DNA from: CAZFHA01 sp964518595
GTDB lineage: Bacteria > Bacillota > Clostridia > Saccharofermentanales > Saccharofermentanaceae
Reading direction: 5' to 3'
DNA: 64,000 nt
Assembly: GCA_964518595.1 (NCBI GenBank)
Contig: CAZFHA010000004.1
Coordinates: 108,936 to 172,935 of the forward strand
In this document: in pieces, positions 43,142 to 50,589 of the stretch
Layout of the letters: every line of letters starts with the position of its first letter
Numbering within the stretch: the first letter of the stretch is position 1
Program-made: the position numbers and the translations under genes
The notes under the pieces: generated by a model
Told to the model about the DNA's origin: nothing
Seen by the model: the letters and a program-made list of their open reading frames with translations, nothing else
The model's database searches: none

Positions 43142-43153
43142 ATTGCATCCCTC

Positions 43154-44296
43154 CTAAATATTGTCTGTAAGCGACCCATCATGACTGCTTTCTAAGAACT
43201 GGCCAGCCCCAGCCGCACAGGTTTTTATCCCTTGGAGTCCGGCACGCCCAAGCAATTCAAAATAAGGGGCAGGGTTACCACACCCACATTCCTTCCCTTC
43301 ATGAAGAATGGCAAGATCATCTGTCATAATACTGTGAAGCGGCATACTACGCATAAGCGGTGACAACAAATTAAGAATACCCGGTTCCCCATATCCCAAG
43401 GGCATAAAGGAATTCATATCACGAATAAGTACACGGCTATATACCGGCACGTGGAAATGATGATTTTTGCAGTCACAATACAGCACCGGATGCTCAACAG
43501 CGCCAAAAAAATCAATACAACGGTCTTCACGTATACCCAGCACTTCTTTTGCCAAAAGATATAACTCTTTTTTATCTGCATGTTCATAGTAAAATTGCTT
43601 CCATCCACCACCAAGGCACAGAAAACTGTTTGAATTCAAGTTCAGACGGATTCCCCTCTCCTTCAGAGTAGTCAAAAGCATATAATGGTAGGCGGGAAGC
43701 CCCATTAATCGCACGGGAAAACCCTGCTTATCATAGCGAATCAGCGCCTTAATCAAGCCCTCAACATCTACCTTGTAGGAATCGCCAGTATCTTTAAGCG
43801 CATATTCCCGATGTATCGCAGGCGCAATTAAAGTGAATCCAAAAGCCGTCTTCGCAATCCCTGCTTGATTATGACGACTGGGTTGATAACCTAGCACGAT
43901 GTAATTTGTTGGTATTGCGGAAATCATTTTATACTTCCAAAAACTTCGTAAAACCATCCTGAGGGCAAAGATTCCCGTATTAGAATCAATACCTACTACA
44001 CTTTTTTGCCCACTTGTACCAGAAGTGGTTGCTCTAACACGCATTTTGCTTTCCGGTAGCGAAAACATTGTGTGTCGCTTCAAAAATAATGTTGGCAGTG
44101 GCGGAATCCGGTATAAATCCTTCATGTCAGACAGACTCTGGATTTTAAAGTTTTCTTGTTCTACTATTTTGGCATAATCGGAATTATTCATGATATGGAA
44201 ATCTGTAATTTCGCGCATAGCCTTTAAAAAATAGGCATCGCTTCCTGAAACATCGTACAACCTTGGGTAGTTCAACAACTTTCTCCGATATTTCAC
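43154..44296 (-). CDS. luxE: LuxE-family acyl-protein synthetase
   Basis: I place the start at GTG 44296 because AAGGGGGG precedes it by 5 bases; the ATG at 44320 has no ribosome-binding site. The ~380-residue product begins MKYRRKLLNYPRLYDVSGSD. It contains the adenylation-type loop RATTSGTSGQKSVV, the mid motif MGLPAYHYMLL, and SFLCLGGGWKQFY typical of LuxE. Near the C-terminus it has DDLAILHEGKECGCGNP then LGRAGLQGIKTCAAG, with the family's GR-x-C tail. It activates a fatty acid with ATP for transfer to LuxC. Co-transcribed with luxC. Confidence 0.88.
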   Translation of the reverse strand: MKYRRKLLNYPRLYDVSGSDAYFLKAMREITDFHIMNNSDYAKIVEQENFKIQSLSDMKDLYRIPPLPTLFLKRHTMFSLPESKMRVRATTSGTSGQKSVVGIDSNTGIFALRMVLRSFWKYKMISAIPTNYIVLGYQPSRHNQAGIAKTAFGFTLIAPAIHREYALKDTGDSYKVDVEGLIKALIRYDKQGFPVRLMGLPAYHYMLLTTLKERGIRLNLNSNSFLCLGGGWKQFYYEHADKKELYLLAKEVLGIREDRCIDFFGAVEHPVLYCDCKNHHFHVPVYSRVLIRDMNSFMPLGYGEPGILNLLSPLMRSMPLHSIMTDDLAILHEGKECGCGNPAPYFELLGRAGLQGIKTCAAGAGQFLESSHDGSLTDNI

Positions 44297-44457
44297 AATA
44301 TCCCCCCTTACAATGTTCATCACAAATCAGAATATTAATCACTTAAAATATAACCTACTATTTAGATTTTCTCAAACTACTACGATAGTATGAAAGGGTT
44401 AATTCATCTCGTGGTTCTATTGTTGATTAACTTTTGCTGATATATCCATCAGAAAAC

Positions 44458-44640
44458 TCATGTGATATCCAGCGGTTTTACAGACAAATGATTTTTCACT
44501 TCTCTTGAGATGGTGGTGGCAGCTTTTCCTAGACGCTGGCCAATCGACTTGAAGGTTACACCTTTATCTAGGCACTCTTGAATGTCTTGGCGTTCCTCAT
44601 AGGTTAGGTGTTTATTCTTTGTGGTTTTTTCGTCTGGCAT
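44458..44640 (-). pseudogene. IS30-family transposase N-terminal fragment
   Basis: The ORF is 60 codons with a good ribosome-binding site. It encodes KHLTYEERQDIQECLDKGVTFKSIGQRLGKAATTISREVKNHL, the HTH_38 DNA-binding domain of IS30 transposases. The DDE catalytic part (~280 residues) is absent, and the sequence after REVKNHL becomes unrelated. The element is therefore truncated. The flanking 44,324-44,457 gap has no other gene. Confidence 0.85.
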
Positions 44641-44787
44641 TTTCTTCTTCCTTTCTTAAGGAAATTTCCCAGACTTAATGCTACCAGCTTTCCTTTCTCA
44701 CACTAAATGCCACTCCTCGCGCTACTGTTGCATTTACTTTAGGAATTTACTTCAGGATAGTTTTTACATAGAATTAGCAACTTGTTG

Positions 44788-44840
44788 TTGACAAAATATA
44801 ACGCACTAGTTACAATATGAATGTAATCAGCTAATTACAT
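44788..44840 (+). promoter_or_regulatory. Promoter and inverted-repeat operator of the second XRE module
   Basis: TTGACA (44788-44793), a 17-bp spacer and TACAAT (44811-44816) form a strong promoter. A perfect inverted repeat ATGTAAT-CAGCTA-ATTACAT (44821-44840) sits at the probable start of transcription, ideal for autorepression by the HTH protein encoded 20 bp downstream. Confidence 0.8.
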
Positions 44841-44860
44841 TTTGTTAAGGAGGTATTACT

Positions 44861-45073
44861 TTGATACAAAATAGATTGAAAATTCTACGAGCTGAGCGAG
44901 ATTGGACCCAATTAGATTTAGCAGAAAAAGTCGGCATTTCTCGGCAAGCAGTTATTTCAATTGAGAAGTATAAATATACACCCTCATTGGAACTAGCTTT
45001 TAGAATTGCAGAGGTTTTCGGTGTTTCAATCAATGAGGTTTTTGCACTAAAGGAGGATGAGAGCCATGACTGA
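44861..45073 (+). CDS. XRE/Cro-type transcriptional regulator
   Basis: This 70-residue HTH protein starts at TTG, preceded by AAGGAGG at good spacing: MIQNRLKILRAERDWTQLDLAEKVGISRQAVISIEKYKYTPSLELAFRIAEVFGVSINEVFAL. It is closely related to the 72-residue regulator at 40,021 (same GISRQxV-IEKxKYxPSxxxAF pattern). It probably represses its own operon through the ATGTAAT inverted repeat. The following membrane-protein gene overlaps its end. Confidence 0.9.
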   Translation: MIQNRLKILRAERDWTQLDLAEKVGISRQAVISIEKYKYTPSLELAFRIAEVFGVSINEVFALKEDESHD

Positions 45074-45389
45074 GCAAATGATTATATTAGTTTCCATTAT
45101 TATCACGTTAGCCTTTACTTTGTGTCTGTATATATGGAAAGCTAAAAAGGAAGTTGAATATAAGAAGGATGAACGCTGGCTGCTAATACAAAACAAAGCC
45201 AATAATGCCGCAAACTATCTGAATTATTTACTAATTATCTTACTCGTAATCGGACAAGCTATCATTTTGTTTCTTGATACAAAGCTAACATTAACTTTTG
45301 ATCGTGTTTTAACTATAGGGATTATCTTCATTGGTTGCCGCAATGCCATAGAACTCATCGCCATCAAATATTTTGATAAAAAGCTATAA
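45066..45389 (+). CDS. Three-helix membrane protein paired with XRE regulator
   Basis: The ATG at 45066 has AAGGAGG 9 bases upstream; another ATG at 45057 is too close to the site. The ~107-residue product has three hydrophobic helices (MIILVSIIITLAFTLCLYIW, YLNYLLIILLVIGQAIILFLDT, VLTIGIIFIGCRNAIELIAI) with KDERWLLIQNKANNAANY between the first two. That is the same DERxxxIxxKA feature as in the protein at 39,567. It overlaps the HTH gene. Role unknown. Confidence 0.8.
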   Translation: MTEQMIILVSIIITLAFTLCLYIWKAKKEVEYKKDERWLLIQNKANNAANYLNYLLIILLVIGQAIILFLDTKLTLTFDRVLTIGIIFIGCRNAIELIAIKYFDKKL

Positions 45390-45393
45390 GGAA

Positions 45394-45417
45394 CCCTTAG
45401 CATTATGTTTCTAAGGG
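45394..45417 (+). terminator. Putative terminator after the XRE/membrane module
   Basis: CCCTTAG (45394-45400) and CTAAGGG (45411-45417) form a perfect 7-bp stem just after the stop codon at 45389. No T-run follows, so termination may be weak. The remaining part of the 311-bp gap before guaA contains no gene. Confidence 0.4.
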
Positions 45418-45653
45418 ATTGTCACGCCCCGCAGTAGTCCTATCAAAATTTGCCGCTACCGCTGTTATCAGCAGTTTGTCCGTTTGGGGTACCATCAGAA
45501 TAAAACATAATATTTGCAGTATTTGAGCATAGTCTTTAGTTTTGACAACATGATTATAGGGATGATAACTACACAAATATCAGCTTTATACATGAAATTA
45601 TTCACTTAATATTTTCAAAAAGTATTGTCATTTGGTTGTCACGAGACATAAAT

Positions 45654-45693
45654 AGAGCCAAGAAACGCCGTAAATTCAACGTTTCTTGGCTCT
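45654..45693 (-). terminator. Hairpin terminator downstream of guaA
   Basis: AGAGCCAAGAAACG (45654-45667) and CGTTTCTTGGCTCT (45680-45693) are perfectly complementary (14 bp) across a 12-base loop, 8 bp past the guaA stop. A weakly T-rich TATTTATG follows on the minus strand. Confidence 0.7.
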
Positions 45694-45700
45694 GCGTAAA

Positions 45701-47236
45701 TTATTCCCACTCTATTGTGGCCGGTGGCTTACTGGTGATGTCATACACAATTCGGTTGATATGACCCACCTCATTCACGATCCGTCGTGAACAGATATCC
45801 AGAACTTCATAGGGAATCCTTGCATAGTCGGCAGTCATAAAGTCACTGGTAGTGACGCCTCTCAGTGCCAGGGTATAGTCATAGGTACGGAAATCGCCCA
45901 TCACGCCTACGGAGCGTACATTGGTCAGCACAGCGAAGTACTGATTAATCTCCCGATCCAGGCCGGCATTTTTAATTTCTTCCCGGAAAATTGCATCGGC
46001 TTCGCGCAGAACCGCCAGTTTGGCTTCGGTTATTTCGCCCATGACCCGCACGGCAAGTCCCGGACCGGGGAAAGGTTGACGCCAGACCAAGTCCTCTGGA
46101 ATGCCCAGCTCTAAACCCGCCTTGCGAACTTCGTCTTTGAACAGATCGCGAAGGGGCTCTACCAACTCTTTGAAGGCAATGTCCTTAGGTAGGCCGCCCA
46201 CATTGTGATGGCTCTTAATTACGGCAGCATCGCCAATGCCACTTTCGATAACATCTGGATAGATAGTACCTTGTACCAAAAAGTCCACCGCACCAATCTT
46301 CAGAGCTTCTTCTTCAAACACCCGAATAAACTCCTCGCCAATAATCTTGCGTTTCTTCTCCGGGTCTTCTACACCTGCCAGTTTGGACAGGAAGCGTTCT
46401 TGGCAATTGGCTCGAACCAGATTCATGTTAAATTCTTGCTTAAAAATCTTCTCTACCATGTCGCCTTCGTCTTTACGCAAAAGCCCATGATCCACAAAAA
46501 TACAAGTCAGCTGATGTCCCACAGCCCGGTGTACCATCAGAGCAGCCACAGAGGAATCTACACCACCTGACATGGCGCAGAGAATTTTCTTATCGCCGAC
46601 TTTTTCCCGAATGGCCTGGATGGAGTCTTCTACAAAGGCAGACATGACCCAGTCACCTTTACAGCCACAGATGCTGAACAAAAAGTTATGCAGCATGGTA
46701 GCGCCCTCAGGGGTATGGTTCACTTCAGGATGAAATTGGACGGCATAAAGCTGTCTCTTTTCGTCTTCCATGGCAGCACAGCTGCAGCCGTCCGAAGTAG
46801 CGGTGACCCGGAAGCCTTCCGGTACTTTAGAAATGTAGTCAGTATGACTCATCCAGCAATCTGTAGGGGATGTAACAGTGTTAAACAGCTTAGAACCAGG
46901 CTCTAGGCTAACAATTGTCTTACCATATTCACTGGTAGCACAGGCGGAGACTTCACCTCCAGCCAGAACAGCCATCAGCTGGGCTCCGTAGCAGATACCC
47001 AGAACAGGTATACCTAACTTCAGAACTTCTGCATCGTAACGCGGTGACTTCTCATCCCGAAGACTATTAGGTCCACCGGTAAAAATAATTCCCTTATAGT
47101 GTTCAGCCTTAATACGGGATAAATCTGCTGTATAGGGAAGAATCTCTGCATAAACATTATGCTCCCGAATCCGCCGTGCAATTAACTGACTATACTGTCC
47201 ACCAAAATCTAAAATCAGAATCTTTTCTTTGATCAC
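45701..47236 (-). CDS. guaA: GMP synthase (glutamine-hydrolysing)
   Basis: The GTG at 47236 follows AGGAGG by 7 bases, which I prefer over an in-frame TTG inside that ribosome-binding site. The 511-residue enzyme starts MIKEKILILDFGGQYSQLIARRIRE. It has the amidotransferase Cys in GICYGAQLMA and His/Glu in QFHPEVNHTPEG. The ATP-pyrophosphatase loop SGGVDSSVAAL follows, with the C-terminal dimerisation domain ending in TSKPPATIEWE. It converts XMP to GMP with glutamine and ATP. It follows purA in the same direction. Confidence 0.98.
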   Translation of the reverse strand: MIKEKILILDFGGQYSQLIARRIREHNVYAEILPYTADLSRIKAEHYKGIIFTGGPNSLRDEKSPRYDAEVLKLGIPVLGICYGAQLMAVLAGGEVSACATSEYGKTIVSLEPGSKLFNTVTSPTDCWMSHTDYISKVPEGFRVTATSDGCSCAAMEDEKRQLYAVQFHPEVNHTPEGATMLHNFLFSICGCKGDWVMSAFVEDSIQAIREKVGDKKILCAMSGGVDSSVAALMVHRAVGHQLTCIFVDHGLLRKDEGDMVEKIFKQEFNMNLVRANCQERFLSKLAGVEDPEKKRKIIGEEFIRVFEEEALKIGAVDFLVQGTIYPDVIESGIGDAAVIKSHHNVGGLPKDIAFKELVEPLRDLFKDEVRKAGLELGIPEDLVWRQPFPGPGLAVRVMGEITEAKLAVLREADAIFREEIKNAGLDREINQYFAVLTNVRSVGVMGDFRTYDYTLALRGVTTSDFMTADYARIPYEVLDICSRRIVNEVGHINRIVYDITSKPPATIEWE

Positions 47237-47284
47237 CTTAAAACCTCCTGGCAAATCTTTACATATTGACGAGTAATAGAAACA

Positions 47285-47312
47285 GCCGCCTCCCTAAAGA
47301 AAGCGGCTATCT
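47285..47312 (-). terminator. Terminator between purA and guaA
   Basis: AGCCGC pairs with GCGGCT around TTTCTTTAGGGAG right after the purA stop. Short T-rich DNA (GTTTCT) follows on the minus strand, so read-through into guaA is possible. Confidence 0.55.
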
Positions 47313-47313
47313 T

Positions 47314-48591
47314 TTAACGAAACATAACTTCTTCCCGCTTGGGACCGGTAGAAACAAGGTTAATGGGAACTTCTAATTCCTTTTCGATAAATAGCACATA
47401 ATCTTGAGCGGCTTGGGGCAGCTGATCGAAGGAGGTAATCCCACGAATATCAGTTTTCCATCCTGGTAAAGTAGTGAGAACCGGCTTAGCCCGCTCCAAA
47501 TTCACAGGATTGGGGAAATCACGAGTCTGCTGCCCATCTACTTCATAGGCCACACAAACCGGAATTTCATCCAAATAGCTAAGACAATCAATAGCAGTAA
47601 GAGCAGCATGGGTTGCACCTTGCACCCGGCAACCATAACGTGAAGCCACGCAATCGAACCAGCCCATTCTTCTGGGACGGCCGGTGGTAGCGCCGAATTC
47701 TCCGGCATCTCCACCCCGTCTACGCATCTCATCGGCTTCGTCGCCAAAGATTTCACTGGTAAAAGCCCCTGCGCCTACGGCTGAAGAATACGCCTTAACC
47801 ACAGCGACAATCTCTGTAATTGCATAAGGTGGAATGCCTGCCCCTACCGGCCCAAATCCGGCCAAAGTAGAGGAAGAGGTAACCATAGGATAGATACCGT
47901 GATCTGGATCTTTCATAGAGCCCAGTTGACCTTCTAAGAGAATCTTACGGCCTTGTTTTAAAGCATCATGGAGATAGGCTGACGTATCAGCAATGAAAGG
48001 ACGGACAATCTCTCTATAGGTTAAAATCTCTGCCAACACCTCTTCAGCAATGAGCTTGGGCTTATGATAGAGATGTTCAATCAAGGTATTCTTGATGGCG
48101 AGAACATTCTGTAATTTCTCTAATAATAGCTTCTCATCTTCGAATAATTCGCTGACTTGGAAGCCAATTTTAGCATATTTATCGGAATAGAAAGGCGCAA
48201 TACCGGACTTGGTTGAACCAAAGGCCTTACCTGCCAGGCGCTCTTCTTCATATTGGTCGAATAAAATATGATAAGGCATAACGATCTGGGTACGGTCAGA
48301 GATCATTAAGTTGGGCATTGGCACGCCCCCATCCACTACATGGGCAATCTCTTCCTTAAGCTTGGGGATATTCAGTGCTACCCCATTGCCAATGATGTTG
48401 GTGATCTGTCTGTGAAAAGCTCCCGAAGGTAACTGGTGCAAGGCAAACTTACCATAATTGTTGATAATTGTGTGTCCTGCATTGGCTCCGCCTTGAAACC
48501 GAATAACAATGTCTGATTCTGCCGCAAACATGTCCGTGATCTTCCCTTTGCCTTCATCACCCCAGTTTGCTCCGACAATTGCCTTAACCAT
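47314..48591 (-). CDS. purA: Adenylosuccinate synthetase
   Basis: This 425-residue enzyme begins MVKAIVGANWGDEGKGKITDMFA, with the GDEGKGK phosphate loop, then GGANAGHTI and the catalytic His. GQLGSMKDPDHGIYPMVTSSSTLAGFGPVGAGI and GATTGRPRRMGWFD are standard PurA segments. It joins IMP and aspartate using GTP, the first step to AMP. GGGGAGGA precedes the ATG. It is adjacent to guaA, so the locus carries both branches from IMP. Transcription is driven by a consensus promoter 110-140 bp upstream with a hairpin in the leader. Confidence 0.97.
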   Translation of the reverse strand: MVKAIVGANWGDEGKGKITDMFAAESDIVIRFQGGANAGHTIINNYGKFALHQLPSGAFHRQITNIIGNGVALNIPKLKEEIAHVVDGGVPMPNLMISDRTQIVMPYHILFDQYEEERLAGKAFGSTKSGIAPFYSDKYAKIGFQVSELFEDEKLLLEKLQNVLAIKNTLIEHLYHKPKLIAEEVLAEILTYREIVRPFIADTSAYLHDALKQGRKILLEGQLGSMKDPDHGIYPMVTSSSTLAGFGPVGAGIPPYAITEIVAVVKAYSSAVGAGAFTSEIFGDEADEMRRRGGDAGEFGATTGRPRRMGWFDCVASRYGCRVQGATHAALTAIDCLSYLDEIPVCVAYEVDGQQTRDFPNPVNLERAKPVLTTLPGWKTDIRGITSFDQLPQAAQDYVLFIEKELEVPINLVSTGPKREEVMFR

Positions 48592-48647
48592 GGATTTTCT
48601 TCCTCCCCGTGCTTACGCACTGTGCCTACTATTAGTCTGCAAATTCT

Positions 48648-48690
48648 AAAAAAAGAAAAGCTCTCCTGAGCAAAATTCTCTCAAGAAAGC
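48648..48690 (-). terminator. Terminator-like hairpin in the purA leader (possible attenuator)
   Basis: On the minus strand CTTTCTTGAG pairs with CTCAGGAGAG (10 bp including G-U pairs) around a 9-base loop, immediately followed by TTTTCTTTTTTT. It lies between the purA promoter and the gene, about 60 bp upstream of the ATG, so it can terminate the leader transcript unless bypassed. Confidence 0.65.
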
Positions 48691-48702
48691 CTTGCCCTTA
48701 TC

Positions 48703-48731
48703 ATTATATAAGCCGATTTCTCTAGTGTCAA
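48703..48731 (-). promoter_or_regulatory. purA promoter
   Basis: TTGACA (48726-48731) and TATAAT (48703-48708), both perfect consensus, are separated by exactly 17 bp on the minus strand. Transcription would start about 105 bp before the purA ATG. Apart from this promoter and the attenuator-like hairpin the 305-bp gap up to 48,896 is empty. Confidence 0.9.
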
Positions 48732-48896
48732 TTTGCTTTAGCCCGATAAAGTCTTATCTCTCCAGTTCTTTTCGGTATAGACAAGGAGCTGTCTTCAAAA
48801 TCCAGATGTTTTTTACAATGGATGCAGAAGCAGCTCCGTGAGGGCGTTCAAAATCATGAATTTTTAATTAGAATAGGGCTAATCAGGCACAAAATT

Positions 48897-49343
48897 TTAA
48901 AATTTTTTCTTTTGCCTGAGCTTAATCAGAGAAACAATTAATCCGTAGACAACACCCCCAATAAGATAAATAATCCAGCCCCAATACCAGGCGCCAAAGA
49001 TAAAAATTGATAGTAGCCAAGCAATAACAATACAAGGCCAAAAAATAGCGGATAGTAGAGCAATGGCTCGAGAAGAGGGTTCCGACCCTTCTTTACTTTT
49101 GTTTTCTACAGATTCCTTTTCTACTACTTTTGGCTCCAGATTCATAGTGGAAATAAGCTCATCCATAGAGCCAAAATCACCTAAGACAATGCCCACGGCC
49201 TCACTGTCCGACTTTCCCTCTTGACGCAAGTCTTCGTACTTAGCCCTCATATTCTCAAGCAGTTCGGCCTTAAGCCTAAGAGTATCTTCATTCTGAGGAA
49301 GAGATAAAAAGACATTGTTTATATAATCATTAATAGCATCCAT
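48897..49343 (-). CDS. HAAS/DUF1700-like membrane protein partnered with PadR
   Basis: The first 65 residues of this 148-residue protein are the HAAS-type helical domain (INDYINNVFLSLPQNEDTLRLKAELLENMRAKYEDLRQEGKSDSEAVGIVLGDFGSMDEL). A charged linker follows, then two hydrophobic helices (AIALLSAIFWPCIVIAWLLSIFIFGAWYW and GWIIYLIGGVVYGLIVSLI) and a basic tail. HAAS domains bind PadR regulators and occur right after them, as here (25 bp gap). Function beyond that is unknown. Confidence 0.85.
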   Translation of the reverse strand: MDAINDYINNVFLSLPQNEDTLRLKAELLENMRAKYEDLRQEGKSDSEAVGIVLGDFGSMDELISTMNLEPKVVEKESVENKSKEGSEPSSRAIALLSAIFWPCIVIAWLLSIFIFGAWYWGWIIYLIGGVVYGLIVSLIKLRQKKKF

Positions 49344-49368
49344 AGTATTCCCTTTCTATTCTATACAA

Positions 49369-49734
49369 CTAGTTAGTGCTTTGCTTCGTAAAGGTACTAA
49401 TCACTTCGACGGTTAACCGCCATTCCCGACATTTCTCTTCATAATATTGACGGCCTTTTTCGGTTATTTTGTAGTACGTTCGCCGACGTCCACCCGATTC
49501 TGAGCCAAAATAGGACTGGATACAGCCATTATTTTCTAGTCGTGTCATAGCCGAGTAAAGAGTTGTCTCTTTGATGATGTACTTTCCTTCAGTTAAAGTC
49601 TTTATCGCCTTCGATATACTATAGCCATAGGAATCCCCCTGAAGAAGAAGGCTTAATATAATCGTATCGTTGTAGCCGCGAATTACATCACTGCTGATAT
49701 GGTAGTTTTCTGTTTCTATTCTAAACACCTCCAT
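49369..49734 (-). CDS. PadR-family transcriptional regulator
   Basis: This 121-residue winged helix has IRGYNDTIILSLLLQGDSYGYSISKAIKTLTEGKYIIKETTLYSAMTRLENNGCIQSYFGSESGGRRRTYYKITEKGRQYYEE, which is textbook PadR. The promoter just upstream is overlapped by a CGTAGTAG-N16-CTACTACG inverted repeat, so it is very likely autoregulated. It is transcribed with the HAAS-domain membrane protein. Confidence 0.94.
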   Translation of the reverse strand: MEVFRIETENYHISSDVIRGYNDTIILSLLLQGDSYGYSISKAIKTLTEGKYIIKETTLYSAMTRLENNGCIQSYFGSESGGRRRTYYKITEKGRQYYEEKCREWRLTVEVISTFTKQSTN

Positions 49735-49745
49735 ACTCCATCTAT

Positions 49746-49786
49746 CGTAGTAGATATACTATAACAAAACTACTACGACTAATCAA
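49746..49786 (-). promoter_or_regulatory. padR2 promoter and operator
   Basis: On the minus strand TTGATT (49781-49786), 17 bp and TATAGT (49758-49763) form a good promoter. CGTAGTAG (49746-49753) and CTACTACG (49770-49777) flank the -10 box as a perfect 8-bp inverted repeat with 16-bp spacing, the expected PadR-dimer type site. It differs from the ATATCG operator of the other PadR gene. Confidence 0.75.
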
Positions 49787-49971
49787 GTAGTTTAAAGAAA
49801 CAGATTTATCTATCCAAGGATTTCAACCGATAATTTTCACAAAAAATTCTCTTTTAGCCAAAAGAATGCGAAATTTATTTTCTGTGGTATAATATTTATA
49901 ACACATTTGCGATAAAAAGCTCTTTATCTACATTAATATAGTGAAGGGCAGGAAGGGCAAAGGAAAGAGAG

Positions 49972-50589
49972 ATGATCAATAGTAGCAGTCCTACCGCCCG
50001 ACACAACATAAAGATTAGTGACGACCAACTAGAAAACTATATTGATCTCTCCTGTCAAGGGGATATGGAGGCCTTCGCTCAGCTTTATGAGGAAACTAAA
50101 AGTTCGGTTTATGGTTTTGCCTTGGCTATACTGAAAGACCCTACCACCGCCGAAGATGTGTTGCAGGACACCTACCTTCATATCTATGGCTCCTGCCGCA
50201 GCTATCACGCCATGGGAAAACCCATGGCCTGGATTTTGACAATTACACGTAACTTAGCCCTAATGAAGATACGGGAAAACAATCACAGAGTGAATCTACC
50301 TGAAGATGTAGATATTGAGGACTATTTCGATCAAAGCCCTCAAATGGCACCGGAAGAGCGATTGCTTTTGCAAGCGACCTTAAAAGAACTATCAGATCAG
50401 GAACTACAAGTTATTATGCTCCACGCAGTTTCCGGATTTAAGCACCGAGAAATTGCCAAACTACTTCATCTCCCCTTATCCACGGTCTTGTCCAGCTACA
50501 GCCGTGGTTGTAAAAAAGTTAAGCGCATGCTTACGGAGGAAGAAACTCATGAAGAAGGCACTAGAGGAACAACTAAAAACAGCCGTTGA
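49972..50589 (+). CDS. ECF-type RNA polymerase sigma factor
   Basis: This 205-residue protein has sigma region 2 (DMEAFAQLYEETKSSVYGFALAILKDPTTAEDVLQDTYLHIYGSCRSYHAMGKPMAWILTITRNLALMKIR). Region 4 is ELSDQELQVIMLHAVSGFKHREIAKLLHLPLSTVLSSYSRGCKKVKRML. It is in the SigI-RsgI-like context: the next gene overlaps its end and encodes a membrane anti-sigma-like protein. It likely responds to cell-envelope signals. Confidence 0.93.
   Translation: MINSSSPTARHNIKISDDQLENYIDLSCQGDMEAFAQLYEETKSSVYGFALAILKDPTTAEDVLQDTYLHIYGSCRSYHAMGKPMAWILTITRNLALMKIRENNHRVNLPEDVDIEDYFDQSPQMAPEERLLLQATLKELSDQELQVIMLHAVSGFKHREIAKLLHLPLSTVLSSYSRGCKKVKRMLTEEETHEEGTRGTTKNSR

Noticed and set aside
41852..44296. Bioluminescence operon
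   Set aside because: Only luxC and luxE are present; no luciferase subunits or luxD are found, so light production cannot be claimed.
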